From assembly GCA_903845115.1 (NCBI GenBank), contig CAIMWE010000051.1:1-52547 (forward strand): 52,547 nucleotides of DNA. Direction: 5' to 3'. Shown piece after piece: positions 34,887 to 43,499 of this stretch. Below the pieces are notes generated by a model. The model was not told the DNA's origin. It did not search any database and was given only the letters and a program-made list of their open reading frames with translations. Each line of letters begins with the position of its first letter. Positions within the stretch are counted from its first letter, which is position 1. The stretch comes from an uncultured Acidobacteriota bacterium. Its GTDB lineage: Bacteria > Acidobacteriota > Thermoanaerobaculia > UBA5066. The position numbers and the translations under genes were made by a program.

Positions 34887-36365
34887 ATGACGCTGGAAGC
34901 GAGACGGAATGCGACGACGAAGAAGGGCCCGAAACCGGTCCCGGTCCTGCGGGCGACCCGGATCGTGGCGACGATCGGACCCAGGCCGGACCAGCAAGGG
35001 TACCTCGAAGGCCTGGTGAGGGCCGGGGCGGACCTCCTCCGGATCAACGGCGCGCACGCCCGGAGGGGCGAGATCGCCTCCCGGATCGCCCTCATCCGGA
35101 AGATCGAGACGTCGGCTGGCAAGCCGATCGGGGTGCTGCTCGACCTCGGCGGGCCGAAGATCCGGGTCGGTCCCCTGGCCGACGGAGGGGAGACCTGGAA
35201 GAACGAGGACCGGATCGAGATCGTGCCGGGGTCCGGCAAAGGTTCCGGGAACCGGATCTTCATCACCTACCCGGCCCTCCTCTCGGACGTCCACCCGGGG
35301 GCCGAGATCCGGATCGACGACGGGAAGATCCGGCTCCTCGTGGAGAAACGGACGCCGCACTCCCTGATCGCCAGGGTCCTGACCGGAGGGGTCGTCAAGA
35401 CGGCCAAGGGGGTCAACTTCCCCGGTTCCGCGCTCTCGGCTCCCGCCCTGACGGCCAAGGACCGGCTCGACCTGGCGGAGGCGATCCAGGCGGGCGTCGA
35501 TTTCGTCGGCCTCTCGTTCGTCCGCTCCGCCCGCCAGGTGGAGCACCTGCGGGGCCTGATCGACCTCCATCCGGAGCCGAAGCGTCCCTGGATCGTGGCG
35601 AAGATCGAGCGGCCGGAAGCCGTTGCCGACCTCGCGGCCATCGCGAAGGCGTCGGACGCGCTGATGGTCGCCCGCGGGGACCTCGGGGTCGAGGTCGGCC
35701 TCGCCGCGGTCCCCCGCCTCCAGCGGCGCATCCTCGAGGCGGGCCGGCGGTACGCGGTCCCCGTGATCGTCGCCACCCAGATGCTCGAGTCGATGATCGA
35801 GAACGCGACCCCCACGCGGGCCGAGGTCTCCGACGTCGCGGGGGCCGTCCACGACGGGGCCGACGCCGTCATGCTCTCCGGAGAGACGGCGATGGGGGCG
35901 TATCCCGAGGAGGCGGTCCGGACCATGGCGGACATCGCGATCACGGCCGAGCTCCCCGATTCGTCCGACGCACCCCCGAAGCCGCGCATCCCTCCGGGGG
36001 ACTTCTCCTCCATCGTCGCGGACGCCGCCGTCCGGGCCGCCGCCTCCGCCGAGGCCGCCGCGATCGTCGTCTACACCGAGAGCGGGCGGACCGCCCGCCT
36101 CGTCTCCAAGGCCCATCTCTCCATCCCGGTCTTCGCCATCACCACCTCCGACCACGTCCGCCGGCGGATGACGATCCTCCGGAACGTCTTCTCGGCCCGC
36201 ATCGCCCGGGCCCTCAGCGTGGAGGAGATGATCCGGGCCGGCGACGAGGTCCTCGCGACGATCGTCCCGCTCCAGGGCCGCACGATCGTCGAGGTCTCCG
36301 GCGCGGCCTACGCGGAAGGAGCCACGAACACGGTCCGCCTCAGGGTCGTCGGCCCGCGCCCCTGA
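34887..36365 (+). CDS. pyk: Pyruvate kinase, K+-independent type
   Basis: It converts phosphoenolpyruvate and ADP to pyruvate and ATP. The 492-residue protein carries the catalytic lysine in VAKIERPEAV, the metal-binding ARGDLGVE, and ATQMLESMIENATPTRAEVSDVAGAV...DAVMLSGETA. The monovalent-cation site is altered: NFSH is NGAH (N54, A56, H57), the DTKGPEIR block is DLGGPKIR (D86, L87, K91). Lys at the position of muscle Glu117, with loss of the Ser and Thr ligands, is the hallmark of K+-independent pyruvate kinases. CGGAGG precedes the ATG. It stands alone and is divergent from the nucleotidyltransferase pair. Confidence 0.94.
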   Translation: MTLEARRNATTKKGPKPVPVLRATRIVATIGPRPDQQGYLEGLVRAGADLLRINGAHARRGEIASRIALIRKIETSAGKPIGVLLDLGGPKIRVGPLADGGETWKNEDRIEIVPGSGKGSGNRIFITYPALLSDVHPGAEIRIDDGKIRLLVEKRTPHSLIARVLTGGVVKTAKGVNFPGSALSAPALTAKDRLDLAEAIQAGVDFVGLSFVRSARQVEHLRGLIDLHPEPKRPWIVAKIERPEAVADLAAIAKASDALMVARGDLGVEVGLAAVPRLQRRILEAGRRYAVPVIVATQMLESMIENATPTRAEVSDVAGAVHDGADAVMLSGETAMGAYPEEAVRTMADIAITAELPDSSDAPPKPRIPPGDFSSIVADAAVRAAASAEAAAIVVYTESGRTARLVSKAHLSIPVFAITTSDHVRRRMTILRNVFSARIARALSVEEMIRAGDEVLATIVPLQGRTIVEVSGAAYAEGATNTVRLRVVGPRP

Positions 36366-36444
36366 CCCAGGGTCACGTCGGCCCGCCGGCATCCCCGGGC
36401 GCGAGCCGCCGGGGTCGGCGGCCGTTGCCGGGCTCCCCCGCCGT

Positions 36445-37425
36445 TCAGGCGACGAGCCGGTACCGATCCAGCAGCCGCTCCTCGATCTTCTCGACCCGGG
36501 CCAGGTCCTCGAGGTACATGAGGAAACCGGTCACCTCGGACCAGGCGAGAAAGACGTTGAGCGTCTTGACGCGCGGGAAGAGCTCCGTGACGAGCTCGCG
36601 CGCCGTGAGGGGACCCCTGGCCAGCGCCGCCTCGATCTTGAAGGCCCGCCGCCGATATCGCTCCTCGAGCAGGTCGATGTGGGCTCGGAGGTCCGTCACG
36701 GGCTCTCCGTGCCCGGTCAGGGCCGTCTCACCCCGGTCCCGATCCCGCAGTTTCGCGAGGGTTTCGAAATAGCGGGAAAGGCTCCTGAACCTCTCTCCCG
36801 GCCTCTGGGGATCCTCGTCCACGATGGCGTTCGGGGTGATGTCGCGGAGGACGGTGTCGCCCGTCAGGAGGAGGCCCGCCTCCGGCAGGCGGAAGACAAG
36901 GCTCCCCGGGGTGTGGCCCGGCGTGGAGAGGACCTCGATCGACCAGCCGTCGCCGGGGAGGGTCTCCCCCCCTTCCAGCTCCGTGTGGGGAGGAAACGGC
37001 TCGGCGAAGCGGCCGACCGCCGCCACTCCGAGGACGACCGCGGCCCGGATGGGTAGCCCGAAGCCCGAGCGGGCCAGGTCGTCGAGCAGGGCCCTCGTGT
37101 TCCGGCCTCCCCGGAAGTGGGCCCGGTCCAGACGGCTGCCGAAGAGCACGGCCCCCGATTCAGCGGCGAGCCGGGCGCCGAGCCCGTAGTGGTCCTGGTG
37201 CCCGTGCGTGATCACGATCCGCTCGAGGTCCCGCACCGCGAGCCCCTCCGCGGCGAGGCCGGCCGCGACGGCCGCGTACGCGTCGTCCGTCATCGGGCCC
37301 GTGTCGAACAGCGTCACCGGGTCGGCCGCGACGAGATGGACGTTGACCGGACCGACCGGGAACGGGGTGGGGACCGGGATCGTCCGGACCCGCGTCCGGA
37401 CGACCCCGCCCCCTCCAGGCTTCAA
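36445..37425 (-). CDS. MBL-fold metallo-hydrolase with C-terminal winged helix
   Basis: A metallo-beta-lactamase-fold hydrolase, 326 residues. Zinc motifs are THGHQDHYGLG, TPGHTPGSLVF, LTGDTVLRDI and LTGHGEP. After about residue 250 comes a helical winged-helix-like domain (ALARGPLTARELVTELFP, VTGFLMYLEDLARV), as in LACTB2-type and several acyl-thioesterase-like members. It follows the acyl-CoA dehydrogenase by seven bases in the fatty-acid operon, so a thioester or acyl-ester substrate is plausible (inference). The start is TTG at 37425; no better ATG or GTG precedes the first strand. Confidence 0.85.
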   Translation of the reverse strand: MKPGGGGVVRTRVRTIPVPTPFPVGPVNVHLVAADPVTLFDTGPMTDDAYAAVAAGLAAEGLAVRDLERIVITHGHQDHYGLGARLAAESGAVLFGSRLDRAHFRGGRNTRALLDDLARSGFGLPIRAAVVLGVAAVGRFAEPFPPHTELEGGETLPGDGWSIEVLSTPGHTPGSLVFRLPEAGLLLTGDTVLRDITPNAIVDEDPQRPGERFRSLSRYFETLAKLRDRDRGETALTGHGEPVTDLRAHIDLLEERYRRRAFKIEAALARGPLTARELVTELFPRVKTLNVFLAWSEVTGFLMYLEDLARVEKIEERLLDRYRLVA

Positions 37426-37432
37426 CGTTCTC

Positions 37433-39196
37433 TCAGCTCCAGAGGTCGTACGGGTACTCGAGCGCCTCGTAGACCCTGTCCGAGATCGCCGTCGTGTCGG
37501 CGTCGCGGTTCCGCTCCAGCGCCTTGAGGTTGCCGACCATCCGGTGGTGCGCGTGGTGGCAGAACCAGCGGGCGATCGCGATCTCGCCGGCCGCCTTCTC
37601 CTCCCCCTTCTTCGCGATGGTCGCGGTGGTCCGCGAGAGCGTCGCGATCTGGGCGTAGAGGTCGATCAGGACGTTGGCGATCCGTTCGTGCTGGTACTCC
37701 TTCTCGATCACCTTCTTGCCGTGCTTCCGGACGATCGTCTCGACCGCGTTCGAGAAGACCCCGGCGTACTTGGCGACCTGGTCGGCCTCGGGGGCGAGAG
37801 CCGGGGCCACCTTGGTGAGCCGGTCCTGGGTGATGGTCCCCTTCATCCGCTTCTGGGCGTACGTGGTCAGGATGCCGCGGTCGCGGAGCGGGTTCTTGAG
37901 GGCCACCTGGACCTCCTTGAGGTTCTCTCCCAGCTCCTTGATCCCCGAGAGGGCGAGGAACACGCGGAGGATCTCGTTGGTCCCCTCGAAGATCATGTTG
38001 ATGCGGCTGTCGCGGAGCGCCCGGCCGTACGGGTACTCGTTCATGAACCCGTTGCCGCCGGCGATCTGGAGGGCGTCGTTGATGTTCTGCCAGAGCGTCT
38101 CGGTCCCGAAGACCTTGCAGCAGGCCCCTTCGAGCGAGTAGTCGCCGATCTTCCGGTCGACGAGCCCCGTCGTGAGGTAGACCATCGACTCGAGCGCGTA
38201 GGTGTTCGCCACCATCCGGGTGATCTTGTGGCGGATGATCTCGAAGTCGGCGATCCGGGTCTTGAACTGCTTGCGCTGCGTGGCGTGCTCGGCCGCCAGC
38301 TTGATCATCACCTTGGAGCCGCCGACCGACCCGGCCCCCAGCGACGTGCGGCCGGTGTTCAGCGTCTCGACCGCCACCTTGAACCCCTGACCGACGCCGC
38401 CGATCAGGTTGAAGGCCGGGACGCGGCAGTTCTCGAGGATGATCTGGCAGGTCGAGGAGGCGCAGAGCCCCAGCTTCTTCTCCTCGGGCGCGCGGGTCAG
38501 GCCTGGGAGGTCGGCGTTCGGGTCCGAGACGACCGCGAAGCAGACGATCTCCTTGACCTTCCTGTCGTCGGGGAGGTCGGACGGAATCCGCGCGAAGACG
38601 GTGAAGAAGCTGGCGAACCCGCCGTTGGAGATCCACTGCTTCGTCCCGTTCAGGACGTACTCGTTCGTCTTCGGGTCGAGGACGGCGGTCGTCTTGAGAG
38701 AGCCGGCGTCGGAGCCGGCCTCGGGCTCCGTGAGGCAGAACGCCCCCACGAGCTTGCCGGCGGCGAGGTCGGGCAGCCACTTCTTCTTCTGCTCCTCGTT
38801 CCCGAAGAGGAGGAGGGGCTTCAGGCCGATCGACTGGTGGGCCCCGATGACGATCGCGGCCGAGGCGTCGAGCGGCCCGATCAGCTCCATCATCTTGCAG
38901 TAGGCGGCGGCCGAGAAGCCGCTCCCGCCGTACTCCTCGGGGATGGTCATCCCCATCGCCCCGAGGTCGCCGAGGCCCTTCACGACCTCGCGCGGGAAGT
39001 GGTGCTCGGCGTCGATCTTGTCGGAGTCGATGAACTGCGCATCGAAGTCCTTGTACGCGTCGCTGAACGCCTGCACCGTCTCCTTCGTCTCATCGGAGAC
39101 CTCGGGGAACGGGAAGATCAGCGACTCTTCGATGTACCCCTCGAAAAGGGCCTTGAGGAACGACTGGACTTCGACTTCGGGCTTGACTGTCGACAT
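37433..39196 (-). CDS. Acyl-CoA dehydrogenase, VLCAD/ACAD9-like
   Basis: A flavoprotein for the first beta-oxidation step. At 587 residues it is longer than short-chain ACADs, with an extra C-terminal helical domain (about 430-587) typical of very-long-chain enzymes. FAD and substrate motifs are GAFCLTEPEAGSDAGSLKTTA, WISNGGFASFFTVFA, RKQFKTRIADFEII, and QIAGGNGFMNEYPYGRALRDSRINMIFEGTNEILR with the catalytic Glu in FEGTNE. ATG at 39196 lies just after the FadB/J-like stop (39200). Electron-transfer flavoprotein genes are not in this window. Confidence 0.94.
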   Translation of the reverse strand: MSTVKPEVEVQSFLKALFEGYIEESLIFPFPEVSDETKETVQAFSDAYKDFDAQFIDSDKIDAEHHFPREVVKGLGDLGAMGMTIPEEYGGSGFSAAAYCKMMELIGPLDASAAIVIGAHQSIGLKPLLLFGNEEQKKKWLPDLAAGKLVGAFCLTEPEAGSDAGSLKTTAVLDPKTNEYVLNGTKQWISNGGFASFFTVFARIPSDLPDDRKVKEIVCFAVVSDPNADLPGLTRAPEEKKLGLCASSTCQIILENCRVPAFNLIGGVGQGFKVAVETLNTGRTSLGAGSVGGSKVMIKLAAEHATQRKQFKTRIADFEIIRHKITRMVANTYALESMVYLTTGLVDRKIGDYSLEGACCKVFGTETLWQNINDALQIAGGNGFMNEYPYGRALRDSRINMIFEGTNEILRVFLALSGIKELGENLKEVQVALKNPLRDRGILTTYAQKRMKGTITQDRLTKVAPALAPEADQVAKYAGVFSNAVETIVRKHGKKVIEKEYQHERIANVLIDLYAQIATLSRTTATIAKKGEEKAAGEIAIARWFCHHAHHRMVGNLKALERNRDADTTAISDRVYEALEYPYDLWS

Positions 39197-39199
39197 GGC

Positions 39200-41362
39200 T
39201 CACTCCTTCCCGTAGAAAGTTCTGTTGGCCTTAGAAAGGTCGACGAGAAGAGGGGCCGGCTCGAACCGGGCCCCCTTCTCGGATGAGAGGGTGTCGAGGG
39301 TCGCGACGACCGCGGCGAGGCCGCGGGACTCCGCGTAGCGGACGAGACCGCCGCGGAACGGCGGGAACCCGGTCCCGAAGATCATGGCGAGGTCGAGCTT
39401 GGCCGGGCTCTCGACGATGCCGTCGGCCAGGCACCAGGCCGCCTCGTTCACCATCGGCAGGATCAGCCGGTCCTCGATCTGCTGGGGCGTCGCCTTCCCC
39501 CTCGGCTGCGCCGGGAGACCCAGCTCGCCGTAGGCGGACGGGTCGGGCCCGACCCGCTTCTCGCCCTCGTAACGGTAGAAGCCCTTCTTCGTCTTCCGGC
39601 CGCACCGCCCGGTGGTGACCAGCTTCCCGAACGACGGATCCACCGGCATGCGGGAGGGCCAGACGGCCGAGAGGATCTCGGCTCCCTTCGTCGCCACGTC
39701 GATCCCGACGTCGTCCAGCAGCTCGATCGGACCGACGGGCATCCCGAACGCGCGCATCGCGCGGTCGATCGACTCCATCGAGCTCCCTTCCAGGAGGAGC
39801 CTCACCGCCTCCCCCAGGTAGGGGGCCAGGATCCGGTTGACGAGGAACCCCGGGGCGTCCTTCACGACGACCGGCGTCTTCCCCATCCGCCTCGCCAGGT
39901 CGAAGATGGTCGCCGTGACCTCCGGGGCGGTCTTCGCACCCCAGATCACCTCCACGAGCGGCATCTTGTGGACGGGGTTGAAGAAGTGCATCCCCACGAC
40001 CCGTTCCGGGACCCGGGCCGCGGAGGCGATGTCGGTGATCGGCAGCGTCGAGGTGTTGGAGGCGAAGATCGCCGAGTCGGCCGAGATCGCCTCCCACTCC
40101 TTCAGGACCGCCTGCTTCACGGCCAGCTTCTCGAGGACCGCCTCGATCGTCACGTCGGTCGTGCCGAATCCGGCCCAGTCGAGCGACCCGGAGAGGAGAG
40201 ACATCTTCCCCGCGAACTCGGACCGGGTCATCCGGCGCTTCTTCACCTTCTCCCGCCAGATCTTCGCCGCCGCCGCGTAGCCGCCGGCCAGCATCTCCGC
40301 CTTGATGTCCTTCATCCGGACCGGGTAGCCCTTGTCGGCGGCGAGCTGCGCGATCCCGCCGCCCATCACGCCGGCCCCGAGGACGCCGATGCGGGAGACC
40401 TTCCGCGGCTTCACCCCGGGGGCTCCGGTCTCCTTCTTGACCTCCTCCATCTGGAAGAAGAGACCCACGAGGTGCCGGACGACCGGGGTCTTCACCAGCC
40501 GGAGAACCGCCTCCACCTCCAGGGCGAGCGCCCTGTCGAGGGGGGCTCCGATCCCCTTCTCGATCGCGGCGATCGCCTCGAGCGGCGCCGGGTAGTGCCC
40601 TCGCGTCTGCTTCATCACGGCCTGGCGGGCCTTCGAGAAGACGACCCGCTTGCCGACGCCATCCAAGAACTTCTCCTGCGTCGTCGCGGGGCGGGCCCGC
40701 CGCGGGCCCCCTCCCGGCCCCGCGTTCGAGCGCTTCTTCGTCCCGAACTTCTGCCGGGCGAACGCCAGGGCGAAATCCCGGAGGGACGGCTCGGGGGCCA
40801 CCTCGTCGACGAGGCCGGCCTTCTTCGCCCGCTTCCCGTCCAAAGCCTTCCCGTTCAGGATGATGTCGAGCGCCCCCGCCAGGCCGATGATCCGCGGAAG
40901 CCGCGTCGTCCCGCCCCACGCCGGAATGATCCCGAGCTTCACCTCGGGGAGGCCGACCTGGGTCTTCTTCGAGTCGGACGCGAGGCGCCAGTCCATCGCG
41001 AGGACCGTCTCGCAGCCGCCCCCGAGGCAGGGGCCGTGGATGGCCGCCACGGTCGGGAACGGAAGGTTCGCCAGCTTGCCGAACACCCGGTGGCCCCGCT
41101 CGATCGTCTCGCGGACCGCCGCCTCGCTGGCGGCCGAGAACTCCTTGACGTCGGCGCCGGCGATGAAGATGTCGGGCTTGCCGGAGAAGAGGACCAGAGC
41201 CTTGACCTCCTTCGACGCCGCGAGCCGGTCCAGGAGTCCGTCCAGCTCCTTCACCACCGAGGCCGAGTACTTGTTGACCTTCTCTCCGGGGAGGTCGAAG
41301 GTGAGGACGGCGAGACCGTCCGGCTCGACCTGCAGACGGAACGCCGTGCCGGGCTGGCTCAT
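39200..41362 (-). CDS. fadJ: Bifunctional enoyl-CoA hydratase / 3-hydroxyacyl-CoA dehydrogenase
   Basis: The alpha subunit of the trifunctional beta-oxidation complex (FadB/FadJ type), 720 residues. The hydratase domain (1-180) has the oxyanion GPCLGGGCE and the second Glu in GLPEVKLGIIPAWGGTTRLPR. A helical linker leads to the dehydrogenase: Rossmann GVLGAGVMGGGIAQLAADKG, SNTSTLPITDIA, MHFFNPVHKMPLVEVI with the catalytic His, and GFLVNRILAPYLGEA; the two C-terminal dehydrogenase domains end with FPPFRGGLVRYAE. ATG at 41362 overlaps the thiolase stop (ATGA). fadB is an equally valid label. Confidence 0.94.
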   Translation of the reverse strand: MSQPGTAFRLQVEPDGLAVLTFDLPGEKVNKYSASVVKELDGLLDRLAASKEVKALVLFSGKPDIFIAGADVKEFSAASEAAVRETIERGHRVFGKLANLPFPTVAAIHGPCLGGGCETVLAMDWRLASDSKKTQVGLPEVKLGIIPAWGGTTRLPRIIGLAGALDIILNGKALDGKRAKKAGLVDEVAPEPSLRDFALAFARQKFGTKKRSNAGPGGGPRRARPATTQEKFLDGVGKRVVFSKARQAVMKQTRGHYPAPLEAIAAIEKGIGAPLDRALALEVEAVLRLVKTPVVRHLVGLFFQMEEVKKETGAPGVKPRKVSRIGVLGAGVMGGGIAQLAADKGYPVRMKDIKAEMLAGGYAAAAKIWREKVKKRRMTRSEFAGKMSLLSGSLDWAGFGTTDVTIEAVLEKLAVKQAVLKEWEAISADSAIFASNTSTLPITDIASAARVPERVVGMHFFNPVHKMPLVEVIWGAKTAPEVTATIFDLARRMGKTPVVVKDAPGFLVNRILAPYLGEAVRLLLEGSSMESIDRAMRAFGMPVGPIELLDDVGIDVATKGAEILSAVWPSRMPVDPSFGKLVTTGRCGRKTKKGFYRYEGEKRVGPDPSAYGELGLPAQPRGKATPQQIEDRLILPMVNEAAWCLADGIVESPAKLDLAMIFGTGFPPFRGGLVRYAESRGLAAVVATLDTLSSEKGARFEPAPLLVDLSKANRTFYGKE

Positions 41363-42615
41363 ACCGCCTCCACGATGATGCTGGCTCCCTGCCCGCCGCC
41401 GATGCAGAGCGTGGCGAGGCCGTACCGGACCTTCCGCCGCCTCATCTCGTAGAGGAGGGTCAGGATCAGCCGCGTGCCGGACGATCCGACCGGGTGCCCG
41501 AGCGCGATCGCCCCGCCGTTCACGTTCAGGATCTCCTCGGCGAGCGGGCCGAGCGCCGGGTCCTTCTCGAACGCCTGGATGTTCGCGAGCACCTGCGCCG
41601 CGAAGGCCTCGTTCATCTCGACGAGGCCGAGGTCCTTCATCGCGAGGCCCGCCGCCTCGAGCGCGACCGGCGTCGACCGCGACGGACCGAGGCCCATCCG
41701 CTCCGGCTCGAGCCCGGCGAACCCCCACGAGACGACCCGTCCGATCGGTTTCGAGCCGTTCGCCTTCACGAACGCCTCCGAGGCGAGAACCACCGCCGCG
41801 GCGCCGTCCGTGATCTGGGACGAATTGCCGGCGGTCACCGACCCGAACTTCCGGTCGAAGAACGGCTTCAGCTTGGCGAGCGCCTCCATCGTCTGGCCCT
41901 CACGAATCCCGTTGTCGGCGGTGGCCACCCGGTCGAAGGCGGGCGGCAGCGGCACCGGCACGATCTCCTCGGCCGTCTTCGCCCTGGCCGCCGCGGCCTT
42001 CAGGTGCGAGCCGAGGGCGAACCGGTCCTGCATCTCGCGGGAGATCTTCCCTTCCTTCGCGAGGAGCTCCGCCGTCTCTCCCATGTTCAGGCCGCAGACC
42101 GGGTCGGTGAGACCCTCCTTCAGGCCGATCACGGGGTTCAGGAGCTGAGCCCACGGGAGCCTGGAGAAGGCCTTCACCCTGGCGCCCGTGGTCCTCGCCA
42201 TGGCCGCCTCCGTGAGCGCGGCCTTCACCGGCTCGCGGTAGAGGAACGGGATCTGCGACATGTTCTCGACGCCCCCCGCCAGCACCACCGAGGCCTCTCC
42301 GGTGCGGATCAGGCGCGTCCCCTGGACCACCGACTCGATCCCCGACGCGCAGTTCCTCGACACGGAGTGCGCCGGCCTCTCCTTCGGCACTCCCGCCCGG
42401 AGGGCCACGATCCGGCCGATGTTGGCCGCGTCGACCGGGGTGGCGATGTTCCCGAAGATCGCCTGGTCGACCGCGTCCGGAGTGATCCCAGCCCGCGCCA
42501 TGGCCTCGACCGCCGCGGACCGCCCGAGGTCGGCGGCCGACACGTCCTTGAAGTCCGTGCCCGCTCTCATGTAGGGGGTCCGCGCCCCGTTCAGGATGTA
42601 GACGGTTTCGCTCAA
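41359..42615 (-). CDS. fadI: Acetyl-CoA acyltransferase (3-ketoacyl-CoA thiolase)
   Basis: It completes beta-oxidation by thiolytic cleavage. The 418-residue protein has nucleophile C89 in SVSRNCASG, NMGETAE, NSSQITDGAAAV, NEAFAAQVLAN, the catalytic His in GHPVGSSGTR, and the second Cys in CIGGGQG. The start is TTG with AGGAGG eight bases upstream, overlapping the TetR stop (TTGA). Tight linkage to the FadB/J-like gene is consistent with a trifunctional complex. Confidence 0.95.
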   Translation of the reverse strand: MSETVYILNGARTPYMRAGTDFKDVSAADLGRSAAVEAMARAGITPDAVDQAIFGNIATPVDAANIGRIVALRAGVPKERPAHSVSRNCASGIESVVQGTRLIRTGEASVVLAGGVENMSQIPFLYREPVKAALTEAAMARTTGARVKAFSRLPWAQLLNPVIGLKEGLTDPVCGLNMGETAELLAKEGKISREMQDRFALGSHLKAAAARAKTAEEIVPVPLPPAFDRVATADNGIREGQTMEALAKLKPFFDRKFGSVTAGNSSQITDGAAAVVLASEAFVKANGSKPIGRVVSWGFAGLEPERMGLGPSRSTPVALEAAGLAMKDLGLVEMNEAFAAQVLANIQAFEKDPALGPLAEEILNVNGGAIALGHPVGSSGTRLILTLLYEMRRRKVRYGLATLCIGGGQGASIIVEAV

Positions 42616-43325
42616 GCCGGGATCCTCCTTCGCGTACGGAGTTTCGGGACGGGCCTCTCCCCGCCGGGGCCGGGAGGTGCGTTGAACCCGCGGAACACGG
42701 TTTCGGTCAGGAGCCGGGCGTCGGCCTGGGGAGTCGCCTCACCGGACAGCAGCCATTCCGAGAGGATCTCGTCCGCCGCTCCGAAGAGGATCCGGACGGC
42801 CAGCCGCGGGACCAGGTCCGTCCGGAACTCCCCCCGGGCGATGCCGTCCCGGATCACCCCTTCGAGCATCCGGAAATAGCCGACCAGCTTCGAGCGCGAG
42901 AACCGCTCGACGAGGCGCGCGCTCCGGCGGAGCTCGATCTGGAAGACCGACGCGAGGGAGCGGTCGGCCGCCAGGAAGGAGAGGTGGATGTCCAGCATCC
43001 TCACCAGCCGTCCGGGAGCGGGCGCGTCCGACGAGGCGATCTCGCGCCCCTTGGCCAGCACCTCGTCCATGGTGTCGTCGAAAACCGCCGCGAGGAGGTC
43101 TTCCTTGTTCCGGAAGTAGAGGTAGACCGTCCCTTCCGCCACCCCGGCTCCCGCCGCGATCTCCGCGATCCGCGCCTCGTGGAAGCCCTTCTTTCCGAAC
43201 AGGGTGACGGCTGCGGCCAGGATCCGCTTCCGCTTTTCCGGGTCCGCCCCGGCCTGGGCCCTCGGCTCCGGGAGGTCGGACGCGCCTTCAGCCGGCGGAG
43301 CGGCGTCCCTTACTGAATGAGCCAT
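42612..43325 (-). CDS. TetR-family regulator of the fatty-acid operon (FadR-like)
   Basis: 237 residues. A disordered Ala/Pro-rich N-terminal segment (1-30) precedes a TetR DNA-binding domain (about 33-80: RKRILAAAVTLFGKKGF, IAEIAAGAGVAEGTVYLYFRNKEDLLAAVF). A helical ligand-binding domain follows that probably senses acyl-CoA. It is first in the operon thiolase-fadJ-acyl-CoA dehydrogenase-MBL. Its own promoter appears leaderless and carries a palindrome over the start codon, so autorepression together with the operon is expected. GTG at 43328 is immediately upstream of the chosen ATG. Confidence 0.9.
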   Translation of the reverse strand: MAHSVRDAAPPAEGASDLPEPRAQAGADPEKRKRILAAAVTLFGKKGFHEARIAEIAAGAGVAEGTVYLYFRNKEDLLAAVFDDTMDEVLAKGREIASSDAPAPGRLVRMLDIHLSFLAADRSLASVFQIELRRSARLVERFSRSKLVGYFRMLEGVIRDGIARGEFRTDLVPRLAVRILFGAADEILSEWLLSGEATPQADARLLTETVFRGFNAPPGPGGERPVPKLRTRRRIPA

Positions 43326-43331
43326 CACTCA
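43314..43331. promoter_or_regulatory. FadR-type palindromic operator over the regulator start
   Basis: TGAGTGATGGCTCATTCA (minus strand) is an imperfect palindrome with TGARTGA half-sites and a 4-base centre. It agrees at most defined positions with the Bacillus subtilis FadR operator pattern TGAATGANTANTCATTCA as I recall it. It covers the predicted transcription start and the start codon of the TetR gene. Confidence 0.65.
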
Positions 43332-43359
43332 ATGCTATAGAAACGAACCCCGCTGTCAA
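43332..43359 (-). promoter_or_regulatory. Promoter of the TetR-fad operon, probably leaderless
   Basis: TTGACA (minus strand, 43354-43359) is separated by 16 bases from TAGCAT (43332-43337), a good sigma-70-type pair. Transcription would begin about seven bases on, essentially at the ATG at 43325, and no Shine-Dalgarno is present, so the message is probably leaderless. The operator palindrome abuts the -10. Confidence 0.65.
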
Positions 43360-43419
43360 GGGTCTCCCGGCGAGACGCCCGAGACGCTTCGCGCCTCGCC
43401 GAGGGCAGCCAACTTGAAA

Positions 43420-43451
43420 CAGGGGAACCCGGCGCCGCCGGTGTTCCCCTG
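43420..43451 (-). terminator. Terminator-like hairpin after fadD
   Basis: CAGGGGAAC...CCGG (43438-43451, minus strand) pairs with CCGGGTTCCCCTG (43420-43432), a 13-bp stem with one bulged base, followed only by TTT. It lies about 50 bases past the fadD stop and before the TetR promoter, so it probably separates the two units; the short T tract limits confidence. Confidence 0.5.
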
Positions 43452-43499
43452 CGCGCCTCCAGCGCTACCCCTCCTTGGAAGAAGCGGCCGGCCCGAGCC

